Of a DNA stretch of 17,822 nt, positions 6,400 to 14,663 are shown in pieces. The notes below the pieces were generated by a model that searched no databases, was not told where the DNA came from, and worked only from the letters and a program-made list of their open reading frames with translations. The translations under genes were made by a program, and so were the position numbers. Origin of the DNA: Alphaproteobacteria bacterium (GTDB lineage Bacteria; Pseudomonadota; Alphaproteobacteria; UBA8366); contig JAOTYV010000068.1 of the NCBI GenBank assembly GCA_029861675.1, positions 1 to 17,822 on the forward strand, in the 5' to 3' direction. Each line of letters opens with the position of its first letter. The stretch's first letter is position 1.

Positions 6400-7611
6400 A
6401 TGGCTAAGCCCAATTCCTATCGCGCCGGACCGGACGCGCACGGCCATTTTGGACTGTTCGGCGGGCGTTTCGTCGCGGAGACCCTAATGCCGCTGATTTT
6501 GGCGGTCGAGCAGGCATATGAGGACGCCAAGGCCGATCCGGAGTTTCAGCGCGAACTGGATGAACTCCTCGCGTTTTACGCCGGGCGGCCGAGCCCGCTT
6601 TATTTCGCCGAACGGCTGACCAAACATTTCGGCGGCGCGAAAATCTACTTCAAGCGCGACGAACTCAATCACACCGGCTCGCACAAGATCAACAACTGCC
6701 TCGGCCAAATTCTGCTCGCCAAGCGCATGGGCAAGACACGGATCATCGCCGAAACCGGCGCCGGCCAGCACGGTGTCGCGGTGGCGACCGTCTGCGCCTT
6801 GTTCGATTTGCCCTGCGTCGTCTACATGGGCGCGACCGATGTCGAACGGCAGAAGCCGAACGTCTTTCGCATGAACCTGCTCGGCGCGGAGGTCCGACCG
6901 GTGACCAGCGGGCGGTCGACCTTGAAGGATGCGATGAACGACGCGCTGCGGGACTGGGTCGCCAATGTCGAGGATACTTTCTACATCATCGGCACCGTCG
7001 CGGGACCGCATCCCTATCCGGCCATGGTGCGCGACTTCCAATCGGTGATCGGCACGGAGGTCCGCGAGCAGATGACGCGCGCCGAGGGCCGGCTGCCGGA
7101 CAGCCTGGTCGCCTGCATCGGCGGCGGATCCAACGCCATGGGCCTGTTTCATCCTTTCCTGGACGATGCCGAAGTACGCATGTTCGGCGTCGAAGCCGCG
7201 GGAAAGGGCATCGACACCGGCGAGCACGCCGCCTCGGTGACCGGCGGCTCACCCGGCGTGCTGCACGGCAACCGGACATATCTGCTGCAAGACGAGGACG
7301 GGCAGATCACCGAAGCGCACTCCATCTCCGCCGGCCTCGATTATCCCGGAATCGGCCCGGAGCATGCCTGGCTGCACGTCAACAAGCGGGTCGAATACGT
7401 CTCCGCCACCGACCGTGAAGCGCTCGACGCCTTCCAACTGTGCAGCCGCACCGAGGGCATCATCCCGGCACTCGAACCGGCCCATGCCCTGGCCTATGTT
7501 TCGAAGATCGCCGGCGACCTGCCGCAGGACCATATCCTCTGCATGAATTTATGCGGCCGCGGCGACAAGGACATTTTCACGGTCGCGGACGCCCTCGGGA
7601 TGAAAATATGA
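6400..7611 (+). CDS. trpB: Tryptophan synthase beta subunit
   Basis: PLP enzyme that condenses indole with L-serine to make tryptophan; partner of TrpA in an alpha2beta2 complex with an indole channel. The 403-residue length is normal. It shows the family start ([18 protein letters not shown]), the PLP lysine K96 in [12 protein letters not shown]118 in [11 protein letters not shown], the PLP-phosphate loop GGGSNAMG (241-248), and the C-terminal NLCGRGDKD motif. The frame is open far upstream to 6022 but that part overlaps trpF and has no TrpB similarity; ATG 6400 with GGAG is the start. The stop overlaps the trpA start by 4 nt, the usual coupling for equal subunit amounts. Confidence 0.98.
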   Translation: MAKPNSYRAGPDAHGHFGLFGGRFVAETLMPLILAVEQAYEDAKADPEFQRELDELLAFYAGRPSPLYFAERLTKHFGGAKIYFKRDELNHTGSHKINNCLGQILLAKRMGKTRIIAETGAGQHGVAVATVCALFDLPCVVYMGATDVERQKPNVFRMNLLGAEVRPVTSGRSTLKDAMNDALRDWVANVEDTFYIIGTVAGPHPYPAMVRDFQSVIGTEVREQMTRAEGRLPDSLVACIGGGSNAMGLFHPFLDDAEVRMFGVEAAGKGIDTGEHAASVTGGSPGVLHGNRTYLLQDEDGQITEAHSISAGLDYPGIGPEHAWLHVNKRVEYVSATDREALDAFQLCSRTEGIIPALEPAHALAYVSKIAGDLPQDHILCMNLCGRGDKDIFTVADALGMKI

Positions 7612-8429
7612 CCGGGCGGATCGAAGCACGATTTGCCGCGCTACGCGCCGAAGGCCGGGGCGGGCTGGTCACGTTCCTAACCGCGGGCGATCCCGATCAC
7701 GAGACATCGAAGCGGATCATTCTCGGCCTGCCGGCCGCCGGCGCCGACCTGATCGAACTGGGCATGCCCTTCACCGATCCGATGGCGGATGGACCGGCCG
7801 TTCAGGCCGCGTCGCAACGCGCGCTGCGCGCCGGGGCGACGCTCAAACGCACCCTGGCGCTGGCGCAAGCGCTGCGCGAATCCGACCAGGACACGCCATT
7901 GATCCTGATGGGTTATTACAACCCGATTTATATTTATGGCGTCGACGCCTTCCTGCGGGACGCCAAGGAGGCGGGTGTCGACGGCTTGATCATCGTCGAT
8001 CTGCCGCCGGAAGAAGACGGCGAACTGTGCGAGCCCGCGGTCGCCGCGGGTATCAATTGGATCCGGCTGGCAACACCAACCACCGACGCGGCGCGCCTGC
8101 CCGTAGTGCTATCAAATGCCAGCGGATTCGTCTATTACGTGTCCATAATGGGCGTAACCGGGACCAAAACGGTGCAGGAAAAGGCGGTGCGCGCGGCGGT
8201 GGACCGGCTGCGCGACCAGACCGACCTGCCGATCGCCGTCGGCTTCGGCATCAATACCGGCGCCGATGCGCGGGCGATCTCGAAGGCCGCCGATGCCGCC
8301 GTCGTAGGCTCAGCGATCGTCCGCCGAATCGAAGACGCCCTCTCGGCGACGGGCAAACCGGCGGCCGGTCTTGTCGACTCCGTCCTCGACTTTGTTGGTG
8401 AATTGGCAGCAGGAGTGCGCGACGCATGA
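7608..8429 (+). CDS. trpA: Tryptophan synthase alpha subunit
   Basis: Cleaves indole-3-glycerol phosphate to indole and glyceraldehyde-3-phosphate and passes indole to TrpB. The 273-residue TIM barrel has catalytic E50 ([12 protein letters not shown]) and D61 (MADGP), equivalent to E. coli Glu49 and Asp60; the PTTD segment; the [12 protein letters not shown] loop; and the phosphate-binding GFGINT and VVGSAIV segments. The ATG lies within ATGA shared with the trpB stop; the open frame extends upstream only as a shadow over trpB. Its own stop overlaps the accD start by the same 4-nt pattern. Confidence 0.98.
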   Translation: MTGRIEARFAALRAEGRGGLVTFLTAGDPDHETSKRIILGLPAAGADLIELGMPFTDPMADGPAVQAASQRALRAGATLKRTLALAQALRESDQDTPLILMGYYNPIYIYGVDAFLRDAKEAGVDGLIIVDLPPEEDGELCEPAVAAGINWIRLATPTTDAARLPVVLSNASGFVYYVSIMGVTGTKTVQEKAVRAAVDRLRDQTDLPIAVGFGINTGADARAISKAADAAVVGSAIVRRIEDALSATGKPAAGLVDSVLDFVGELAAGVRDA

Positions 8430-9388
8430 ACTGGCTGACAAACTACGTCCGGCCCAAACTGCGGGCCCTTGTTACACGCAAGGACGTGCCGGATAACCTT
8501 TGGCACAAATGCCCGAAATGCGGCCAGATGATTTTCCATCGCGATCTCGAGGCCAATTTATTTGTCTGCCAGCACTGCGGACACCACATGCGGCTCGGCG
8601 CCATTCAACGCATGGAGCTGCTGTTCGACGGCGGCGAATACCATCGCATCGAACTGCCGTCCGCGCCGGCCGATCCGCTGCGCTTCCGGGATCAAAAGAA
8701 GTATTCCGACCGCCTGCGTGACGCGCGCGCCCGAACCGGCGAAGACGATGCGGTTATCGTCGCGCATGGCAAGATCGGCGGAATCGATACGGTTGTCGTC
8801 GCCCTGGATTTCGGATTCCTCGGCGGCTCCATGGGCATGGCCGTCGGCGACGGCATCATCGCCGCCGCACGCCTCGCCGTGGCGCAACAGGCGCCGATGA
8901 TCGCGGTGCCCGCCTCCGGCGGCGCACGCATGCAGGAAGGCGCGCTGTCGCTGATGCAATTGCCCCGAACGGTCATCGCGGTTCAAGAAGTGAAGGAAGC
9001 CGGCCTGCCGTACATCGTCCTGCTGGCGGACCCGACGACCGGCGGCGTGACCGCAAGCTTCGCCATGCTGGGCGACCTGCACATCGCCGAGACCGGCGCC
9101 ATGATCGGCTTCGCCGGCGCCCGCGTAATCGAACAAACCGTGCGGGAAACCCTTCCCGAAGGCTTCCAGCGCGCGGAATACCTCCTGGAACACGGCATCG
9201 TGGATATCGTCGTGAAGCGGTCGGAGCTGCGCGACACGCTCATCCGCAGCATTTCAATCCTGCTCAAGCGGCAGCCGACCGGCGAGATCCTCGCCCTGCC
9301 GACCGAACAGACGACAGCCGTCCCCGCAGCCACCGACACACAGATCGCAAATGATGTTCAAGCTCGCCCGGAAGCGGCCGACGACTGA
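8426..9388 (+). CDS. accD: Acetyl-CoA carboxylase carboxyltransferase subunit beta
   Basis: Beta half of the carboxyltransferase that moves CO2 from biotin-BCCP to acetyl-CoA, giving malonyl-CoA for fatty-acid synthesis; it works with AccA (not in the window). The 320-residue product has the N-terminal zinc ribbon (C29, C32, C48, C51 in CPKCG...CQHCG). The crotonase-fold core shows [11 protein letters not shown], the SGGARMQEG oxyanion-region motif (164-172) and [15 protein letters not shown] (203 onward). The last 30 or so residues form a variable Ala/Thr tail, and the folC start lies inside their coding DNA. It overlaps trpA by ATGA. The accD-folC pairing is familiar in proteobacteria. Confidence 0.98.
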   Translation: MNWLTNYVRPKLRALVTRKDVPDNLWHKCPKCGQMIFHRDLEANLFVCQHCGHHMRLGAIQRMELLFDGGEYHRIELPSAPADPLRFRDQKKYSDRLRDARARTGEDDAVIVAHGKIGGIDTVVVALDFGFLGGSMGMAVGDGIIAAARLAVAQQAPMIAVPASGGARMQEGALSLMQLPRTVIAVQEVKEAGLPYIVLLADPTTGGVTASFAMLGDLHIAETGAMIGFAGARVIEQTVRETLPEGFQRAEYLLEHGIVDIVVKRSELRDTLIRSISILLKRQPTGEILALPTEQTTAVPAATDTQIANDVQARPEAADD

Positions 9389-10709
9389 CCAGAGCAGCGG
9401 CGACGTTCTCGAGCGTTTCTTCCGTCTGCACCCAAGAATCATCGATCTTTCGCTGGATCGCATTCTGGTCCTGTTGGAACGGCTGGGCCGCCCGCAAGAC
9501 CATCTGCCTCCAACCATCCATGTCGCGGGGACCAACGGCAAGGGGTCGGTGATCGCCTTCATGCGGGCCATTCTGGAAACCGCGGGACACCGGGTCCACG
9601 TCTACACCTCGCCGCATCTGGTCCGTTACAACGAGCGAATTCGCCTGGCCGGCGCCGAAATCTCCGAATCCGACCTCGTATCCGTGCTGACCGAATGCGA
9701 GCGCGTGAACGACGGCGACTCGATTACCTATTTCGAAATCACCACGGCGGCGGCCCTGCTCGCCTTCAGCCGCAGCGAGGCGGATGTGCTGCTGCTGGAG
9801 ACCGGCCTCGGCGGCCAGTTCGACGCGACGAACGTGATCGATCGGCCGGCGGCCACGGTGATCACGCCGGTCTCGATGGACCACATGCATTTTCTCGGCG
9901 ACACGATCCGCCGCATCGCCGCCGAAAAAGGCGCGATCCAGAAACCCGGCGTTCCCTCGATCATCGCCCCGCAATACGAGCAGGCGAAGGCAGTGCTGCT
10001 GCAGCAAGCGGAAGCGGCCAACGCCCCAGCCTTCCTATACGGCCGCGACTGGGCCGTGGAGCCGACCGCGTCGGGCATGCGCTACCGTTCCTCCCAATTT
10101 GCGCTCGACCTGCCGCAGCCGGGCCTGATCGGCCGCCACCAACTCATCAACGCGGGCACGGCCGTCGCCTGCCTCGAACAGTTCGGTGCGCTCGAAATTC
10201 CCGACACCGCGATCGCCGAAGGCCTACCGGCGGCGCAATGGCCGGCGCGTCTGCAGCGCCTCGACACGGGCCGGTTTGCCCAGGTTTTGCCCGCCGATTG
10301 GGAGTTATGGCTCGATGGCGGCCACAATCCCGCCGCCGGCGAAGCACTGGCGGAGACCTTGCGGAACTGGCACGACAAGCCGCTTTATCTGATCTTCGGC
10401 ATGATGCAGCGCAAGACGCCGCAGCACTTCCTGCGGCCGATGACCGAGCTGGTGTCCGCCTTGCGGGCAGTGAAGATCGACGACCAGGAGGGCAGCCTGA
10501 GCGCGGCGGAAGCGGCGGAAGCGGCGGCCGAAGTGGATATTCGCAGCACCCCGGCGCCGTCGGTCGAAAGCGCCCTGGCCGATATCGTAGCGGCGGAGAA
10601 AGGACCGGCCCGTATTCTGATCTGCGGATCGTTGTACCTGGCGGGGTCGGTTCTGGCGCAGGACCAGCCGGAGACCGACGGCGGCAACCAACGCGGTGCC
10701 ACACGATAA
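9351..10709 (+). CDS. folC: Bifunctional dihydrofolate/folylpolyglutamate synthase
   Basis: Adds glutamate to dihydropteroate and to folates (Mur-ligase-like ATP-dependent ligase), making and retaining folate. The 452-residue product has the family pattern LHPRIIDLSLDRILVLLERLG, the P-loop GTNGKGS (60-66), TSPHLVRYNERIR, the Mg-binding ETGLGGQFDATN, a MDHMHFLGDTI segment, and the C-domain motif LDGGHNPAA. Two adjacent ATGs (9351, 9354) could start it; neither has a clear ribosome-binding site, and no start after the accD stop precedes the conserved region. It therefore overlaps accD by 35-38 nt, suggesting re-initiation. It ends the plus-strand run; the following 100-bp gap holds a terminator for the opposing trxA. 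Confidence 0.96.
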   Translation: MMFKLARKRPTTDQSSGDVLERFFRLHPRIIDLSLDRILVLLERLGRPQDHLPPTIHVAGTNGKGSVIAFMRAILETAGHRVHVYTSPHLVRYNERIRLAGAEISESDLVSVLTECERVNDGDSITYFEITTAAALLAFSRSEADVLLLETGLGGQFDATNVIDRPAATVITPVSMDHMHFLGDTIRRIAAEKGAIQKPGVPSIIAPQYEQAKAVLLQQAEAANAPAFLYGRDWAVEPTASGMRYRSSQFALDLPQPGLIGRHQLINAGTAVACLEQFGALEIPDTAIAEGLPAAQWPARLQRLDTGRFAQVLPADWELWLDGGHNPAAGEALAETLRNWHDKPLYLIFGMMQRKTPQHFLRPMTELVSALRAVKIDDQEGSLSAAEAAEAAAEVDIRSTPAPSVESALADIVAAEKGPARILICGSLYLAGSVLAQDQPETDGGNQRGATR

Positions 10710-10759
10710 CACCATACTTGCGGGCCGCAACGGCGCGCGGCTCAAGGCCCAGACAGACG

Positions 10760-10784
10760 AAAACCCCACCAATCCGGCGGGGCT
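10760..10784 (-). terminator. Intrinsic terminator of trxA
   Basis: On the minus strand, AGCCCCGCC and GGTGGGGTT pair around a GGATT loop (10762-10784; 9 bp with two G-U pairs), and the run TTTT (10763-10760) overlaps and follows the stem. On the plus strand the same stem has an A-C mismatch and no T-run, so it serves trxA, not folC. It lies 26 nt after the trxA stop. Confidence 0.65.
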
Positions 10785-10809
10785 CAAGTCCATGGCGTAG
10801 ACGATCGGG

Positions 10810-11133
10810 TCAGATCACGGATTCGACCCATTCCACGAGCTGGCTTTTCGGCAGCGCGCCCACCTTGCGGGCCGCAACCTGTCCGTCCTTGAACAGAATC
10901 AAGGTGGGAATGCCGCGCACGTCGAATTTCGACGGTGTGTGCGGATTGTCATCGATGTTCAACTTGGCGACCGTAACCTTGCCCGCCATATCGCCGGCGA
11001 TGTCTTCCAGTGCCGGGGCGATCATTTTGCATGGGCCGCACCATTCCGCCCAAAAATCAACCAAAACCGGCCCTTTCGCCTTCAGCACGCTGTTTTCGAA
11101 ATCGTCGTCGCCTACTTTGACAGGTGAACTCAT
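10810..11133 (-). CDS. trxA: Thioredoxin 1
   Basis: Small cytosolic disulfide reductase that donates electrons to ribonucleotide reductase, PAPS reductase, peroxiredoxins and others, and is recycled by thioredoxin reductase. At 107 residues it is of standard length, with the active site W31-C-G-P-C-K36, buried Asp26 (VDFWAEW), and the cis-proline P76 in RGIPTLILF. The start has an excellent ribosome-binding site, GAAGGAG at 11141-11147, 7 nt before ATG. It lies 65 nt after addA on the same strand, with a candidate promoter overlapping the addA end and its own terminator, so it can be expressed apart from addAB. Confidence 0.98.
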   Translation of the reverse strand: MSSPVKVGDDDFENSVLKAKGPVLVDFWAEWCGPCKMIAPALEDIAGDMAGKVTVAKLNIDDNPHTPSKFDVRGIPTLILFKDGQVAARKVGALPKSQLVEWVESVI

Positions 11134-11140
11134 AAACTTG

Positions 11141-11147
11141 CTCCTTC
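11141..11147 (-). promoter_or_regulatory. trxA ribosome-binding site
   Basis: GAAGGAG on the minus strand, 7 nt before the trxA ATG. It is the strongest Shine-Dalgarno sequence in the window, fitting a highly expressed protein. Confidence 0.85.
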
Positions 11148-11195
11148 AATGGGGCCGTACATATCGGGGCGCACTTGAGCGCTACAGTTACAGTG

Positions 11196-11224
11196 AATCT
11201 AGGAACGCCCCACCGGCGGGTCAA
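11196..11224 (-). promoter_or_regulatory. Candidate sigma-70-type promoter of trxA
   Basis: On the minus strand TTGACC (11224-11219, 5/6 to consensus) and TAGATT (11201-11196, 4/6) are separated by exactly 17 bp. The -35 box lies in the last addA codons and the first three bases of the -10 box are the addA stop codon TAG. Transcription would begin near 11189, giving a leader of about 55 nt. Confidence 0.5.
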
Positions 11225-14200
11225 GCAACCATTCGGTGACCATCACGAGCCGCGGCGCCGCCGTCCAAAGCAGCCCGCACTCGACCGGCCGATCCTGCCA
11301 TATTTGTTGCAATACGGCGCGATAGGCCGCCATCTGCCAAAGATAGGCGGGCGGCGTTTCGGCCGCTGTGCGCGGCGCCGGGCGGGCGGATTTGTAGTCG
11401 AGCACGAGAATCCGGTCCGGGTCGACCACCAGCCGGTCGACCTGACCGGAAACCAATGTCGGTCCGTCCGGACCCTCGACGCAACCGATTACCGGGACTT
11501 CGGCACGGCTGTTGGGACCAAAGAAGGTTTCGAATTCGGGTGACTCGAGGATTGCCATCACTTCTTCCACGATTTCCGTCTGCGCCGCGCCATCGAGCGC
11601 TTGCCCCGGCAGGGCGAGATATTCGGCGCAGGCACCGCGCCGCACCTCGGCGGGCAGGTCGGGCAGGGCCTGCAGGAGCCGGTGGATGATCGAGCCGCGC
11701 CGCATGCCGGCGGCCTCCGACTGGATCACCGGCGACAATACCGGCGGTTCCGCACCCGACGGGCGTGACGGCGCCAGCGGCCGGGGCGGCAGCGGTTCCG
11801 GCGGGGCGGGCCGGTCCATCCAGTCTTCCCGCGACGGCAGCACCATCCGTTCGAGCCGGGTCGGGTCGTCCTTCTGCGGTTCGGCGTCCTGCGCGTTGAC
11901 CAGCCGCAGCCCCGATCCCGCCCAGCCGGACGCCCCGGCATCGCGAAAATCGAATTCCGCCGGCTCGGCGACATCCGCCAACCCGGCCGCCACGAGGCCA
12001 TACCAACTATCCTCGGCAATTTTCTGCCCCCCCGCGGCGCCGCACACATACAGTCTGTCTTCGGCACGGGTCATCGCGACATAGAGCAGGCGGCGATACT
12101 CCTCGTCGCGGCGCCGGTTCGCCTCCGACCGCGCCTGCCGGCACCGGCTCTCCTCCATATCCCGCTTCGGCGGCCACACGGGGTGCGCGCCGTCGAGCCA
12201 CAGCAGCTCCGGCCCCTGTCCCCCCCGGGGTTTGGTCGTGGCGTCCGGCAAGATGACGATCGGCGCCTGCAACCCCTTGGCGCCATGCACCGTCATGACC
12301 CGCACCTCGTCGCGGTCGCCTTGTTCCAGGTCGCGCTTGATCTCCACCGCACCGGCCTCGAGCCAGCGCAGGAAGCCCTGCAGCGACGGGGTGTGGCTGC
12401 GTTCGAACACCAGCGCCTGGGCGAGAAATTCATCGATCGGATCTTCCGCCTCCGGCCCGAGCCGCTCGATCATGCACTGCCAGCCGCTGACGCCAGGATG
12501 GCAGGCTTCGCGGGTCAGCACCGAGGCGAACAGTTCATAAGGCGGACGAAAATCGGTTTCCGCAAGCAATCCGGACAACCACGCATGCGCGGCGACGAAT
12601 TCATCCGCGCCATCGGACAGATCGCCGAGCCGCTGCCACAGGCTCCGGCTGCCGCGGTCATAGGCCAGCGTGAACAGGGCGTTTTCGTCGAGACCGATTA
12701 ACGGGCCCTTGAGCACGGTTGCCAGGGTGAGGTCGTCATCCGGCAACAGCAGAAACTGGCCCAGCGCGATCAAATCCATCACCGCGAGCTGCTCGGTCAG
12801 CGCCATGCGGTCGACGCCGGCGACCGGCACGCCGGCGGTCTTCAGCGCCCGCACCAGTTCCTCCATCAACGCGCCGCGCCGGCGCAACAGGATCATGATG
12901 TCGCCGGCCCGCACCGGCCGGTTGCGCGATGGCAGCGGGTCGCCCTCGATCCATTGGGTCACCTGCCGCGCGATCACCATGGCGAGCCGCCGCTGCGGGG
13001 CCAGCAGGCTGCGCCGCTGCACCGGCGGCTCCCAGGACGGGCTTTCATGGGTTTCCGGCTCGACCACGGGCCACAGCTCCACCACCCCCCCTTGACCCGC
13101 CCGATAGGCGACATGCTTCAGGGTGTCGCCCGGCTCGACCACGCCGTCCCGCGCCGGACTGCGCGCGAACACCGCGTCGACGGCCCGCAGCACCGCCTCG
13201 GTGGACCGGAAGGACACGTCGAGGTCGACCGGATCCCATTTGCGTTCGGCGGCTTGGACCCGCCGGTCGAAATGATCGCGGTACTCCCGGAAGGCGGCGG
13301 GGTCGGCGCGCTGAAAACTGAAGATCGACTGTTTCGCGTCGCCGACCGCGAACACGCTGCGCTCGACCTCGCGCGCGCCTTCGCCGGCGAAAAATTCCTC
13401 CGCCAAGGCGGCGACGATCTCCCATTGATCGGGGTTGGTGTCCTGCGATTCGTCGATCAGGATGTGATCGAGCCCGCCGTCGATCTTGTACAGCACCCAG
13501 GCGGCGAAGCCTTCGCCTTGATCCTTCAGCAGATTACGGGCCTTGATGATCAAATCGTCGTAGTCGAGCTGCACGCGCCGCCGCTTGGCCGCCTCGTAGG
13601 CGTCGAGGATCGCCGCACCGAGGCATAGGAGCGCGGCGCTCGCCCGCGCCGTTACGATGGCGCGGCGGCGGTCCAGCACCGCTTCAAGGCGCTGCTGTTC
13701 CCGAATGAGGATATCGGCCGCGTCGGGCAGTGCCGTCTGAACCGATTTGGTCGCCAGAGACTTGGCCGGCGCGCCGCTGGCGGTGAAAAACGTCCGGCAG
13801 TATTGCTCGAAATTGCGGCATCGCTCCGCGGGATCGGCGGCCAGCCAATCGGCAATGACGCGGCCGCGCGGCTGATCGGTTTTCTCCGTCCCCTGCGCCA
13901 GCGCCGCGGCGGCACGGCGCAAATCCTCCAGCGCAAAGGCCCGGTCTTCGCTGGCCTCGGCCACCACATCCGCCTCCTTGAGGTCCGGCCCGATGCCGAA
14001 TTGACGGAAGATTTCGCCGGCCCTGTCGGCGCCCGAAAACGCGCGACGCAGGCGGCCGCGTTCGGACGCCATGTGATCGAGCAGGCCGCTGAACTGATCC
14101 TCCTGGGCGTATTCGGTCACCACCGCCAGCGCATCGGCGAGTTCCGGCGTGCTTCGGACCCGCGCCAGCACCGCATCCCGCGCGACCTGGATCAGTTCGG

Positions 14201-14663
14201 CCGCGCCGCGCTCGTCCATTACCTGCGCATGCGGCGGCACCCGCGCCTCGACCGGGAACCGCGACAACAGGGATTCGCAGAAACTGTGGATCGTCTGAAT
14301 CTTGAGCCCGCCCGGCACGTCGAGCACCCGCGCAAACAGCCGGCGGGCAGTGGCCACAGCCGCATCGTCCGGCGCCGCGCCGGTCAGTTCCAACAGCGCC
14401 TTCCGCAACTCGGCATCGGCGTTGATGGCCCATTCGCCGAGCGCCCCGTTTATCCGATTGGCCATTTCCGCCGCCGCGGCCTTGGTGAAGGTCAGGCAAA
14501 GAATGCGTTCGGGCGGGGCACCCTCCAGCATCAGGCGCAACACCCGATCGGTCAGAACCTTGGTCTTGCCGCTGCCGGCCGAGGCCGCGACCCAGACATT
14601 CGCGGCCGGGTCGGAGGCGCGCCGCTGGCGGCGGCCAGGATCGAGCGCGCTTGCCGCGGTCAT
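11199..14663 (-). CDS. addA: Double-strand break repair helicase-nuclease AddA (alphaproteobacterial type)
   Basis: UvrD-like 3'-5' helicase plus RecB-type nuclease subunit of AddAB, the RecBCD counterpart that resects broken DNA for RecA. The 1154-residue product has all superfamily 1A motifs: Q near residue 13, Walker A AGSGKT (29-34), LTFTKAAAAEM, DES-Q-D Walker B (D404, E405), VGDAKQSIFSFQRADP, DVSFRST, MTVHGAKGLQ (H793) and YVAMTRAEDRLYV (R866). The C-terminal nuclease has GSIIHRLLQ, SGQVDRLV and VLDYKS (D1089, K1091). ATG 14663 overlaps the addB stop by 4 nt, confirming the start and translational coupling. It ends with TAG next to the trxA promoter region. No key residue seems missing. 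Confidence 0.97.
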   Translation of the reverse strand: MTAASALDPGRRQRRASDPAANVWVAASAGSGKTKVLTDRVLRLMLEGAPPERILCLTFTKAAAAEMANRINGALGEWAINADAELRKALLELTGAAPDDAAVATARRLFARVLDVPGGLKIQTIHSFCESLLSRFPVEARVPPHAQVMDERGAAELIQVARDAVLARVRSTPELADALAVVTEYAQEDQFSGLLDHMASERGRLRRAFSGADRAGEIFRQFGIGPDLKEADVVAEASEDRAFALEDLRRAAAALAQGTEKTDQPRGRVIADWLAADPAERCRNFEQYCRTFFTASGAPAKSLATKSVQTALPDAADILIREQQRLEAVLDRRRAIVTARASAALLCLGAAILDAYEAAKRRRVQLDYDDLIIKARNLLKDQGEGFAAWVLYKIDGGLDHILIDESQDTNPDQWEIVAALAEEFFAGEGAREVERSVFAVGDAKQSIFSFQRADPAAFREYRDHFDRRVQAAERKWDPVDLDVSFRSTEAVLRAVDAVFARSPARDGVVEPGDTLKHVAYRAGQGGVVELWPVVEPETHESPSWEPPVQRRSLLAPQRRLAMVIARQVTQWIEGDPLPSRNRPVRAGDIMILLRRRGALMEELVRALKTAGVPVAGVDRMALTEQLAVMDLIALGQFLLLPDDDLTLATVLKGPLIGLDENALFTLAYDRGSRSLWQRLGDLSDGADEFVAAHAWLSGLLAETDFRPPYELFASVLTREACHPGVSGWQCMIERLGPEAEDPIDEFLAQALVFERSHTPSLQGFLRWLEAGAVEIKRDLEQGDRDEVRVMTVHGAKGLQAPIVILPDATTKPRGGQGPELLWLDGAHPVWPPKRDMEESRCRQARSEANRRRDEEYRRLLYVAMTRAEDRLYVCGAAGGQKIAEDSWYGLVAAGLADVAEPAEFDFRDAGASGWAGSGLRLVNAQDAEPQKDDPTRLERMVLPSREDWMDRPAPPEPLPPRPLAPSRPSGAEPPVLSPVIQSEAAGMRRGSIIHRLLQALPDLPAEVRRGACAEYLALPGQALDGAAQTEIVEEVMAILESPEFETFFGPNSRAEVPVIGCVEGPDGPTLVSGQVDRLVVDPDRILVLDYKSARPAPRTAAETPPAYLWQMAAYRAVLQQIWQDRPVECGLLWTAAPRLVMVTEWLLDPPVGRS

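Noticed and set aside
9695..11239. 514-codon open frame on the plus strand
   Set aside because: It runs in the wrong frame through folC and then opposite trxA and the end of addA; the arginine/proline-rich product has no domain.
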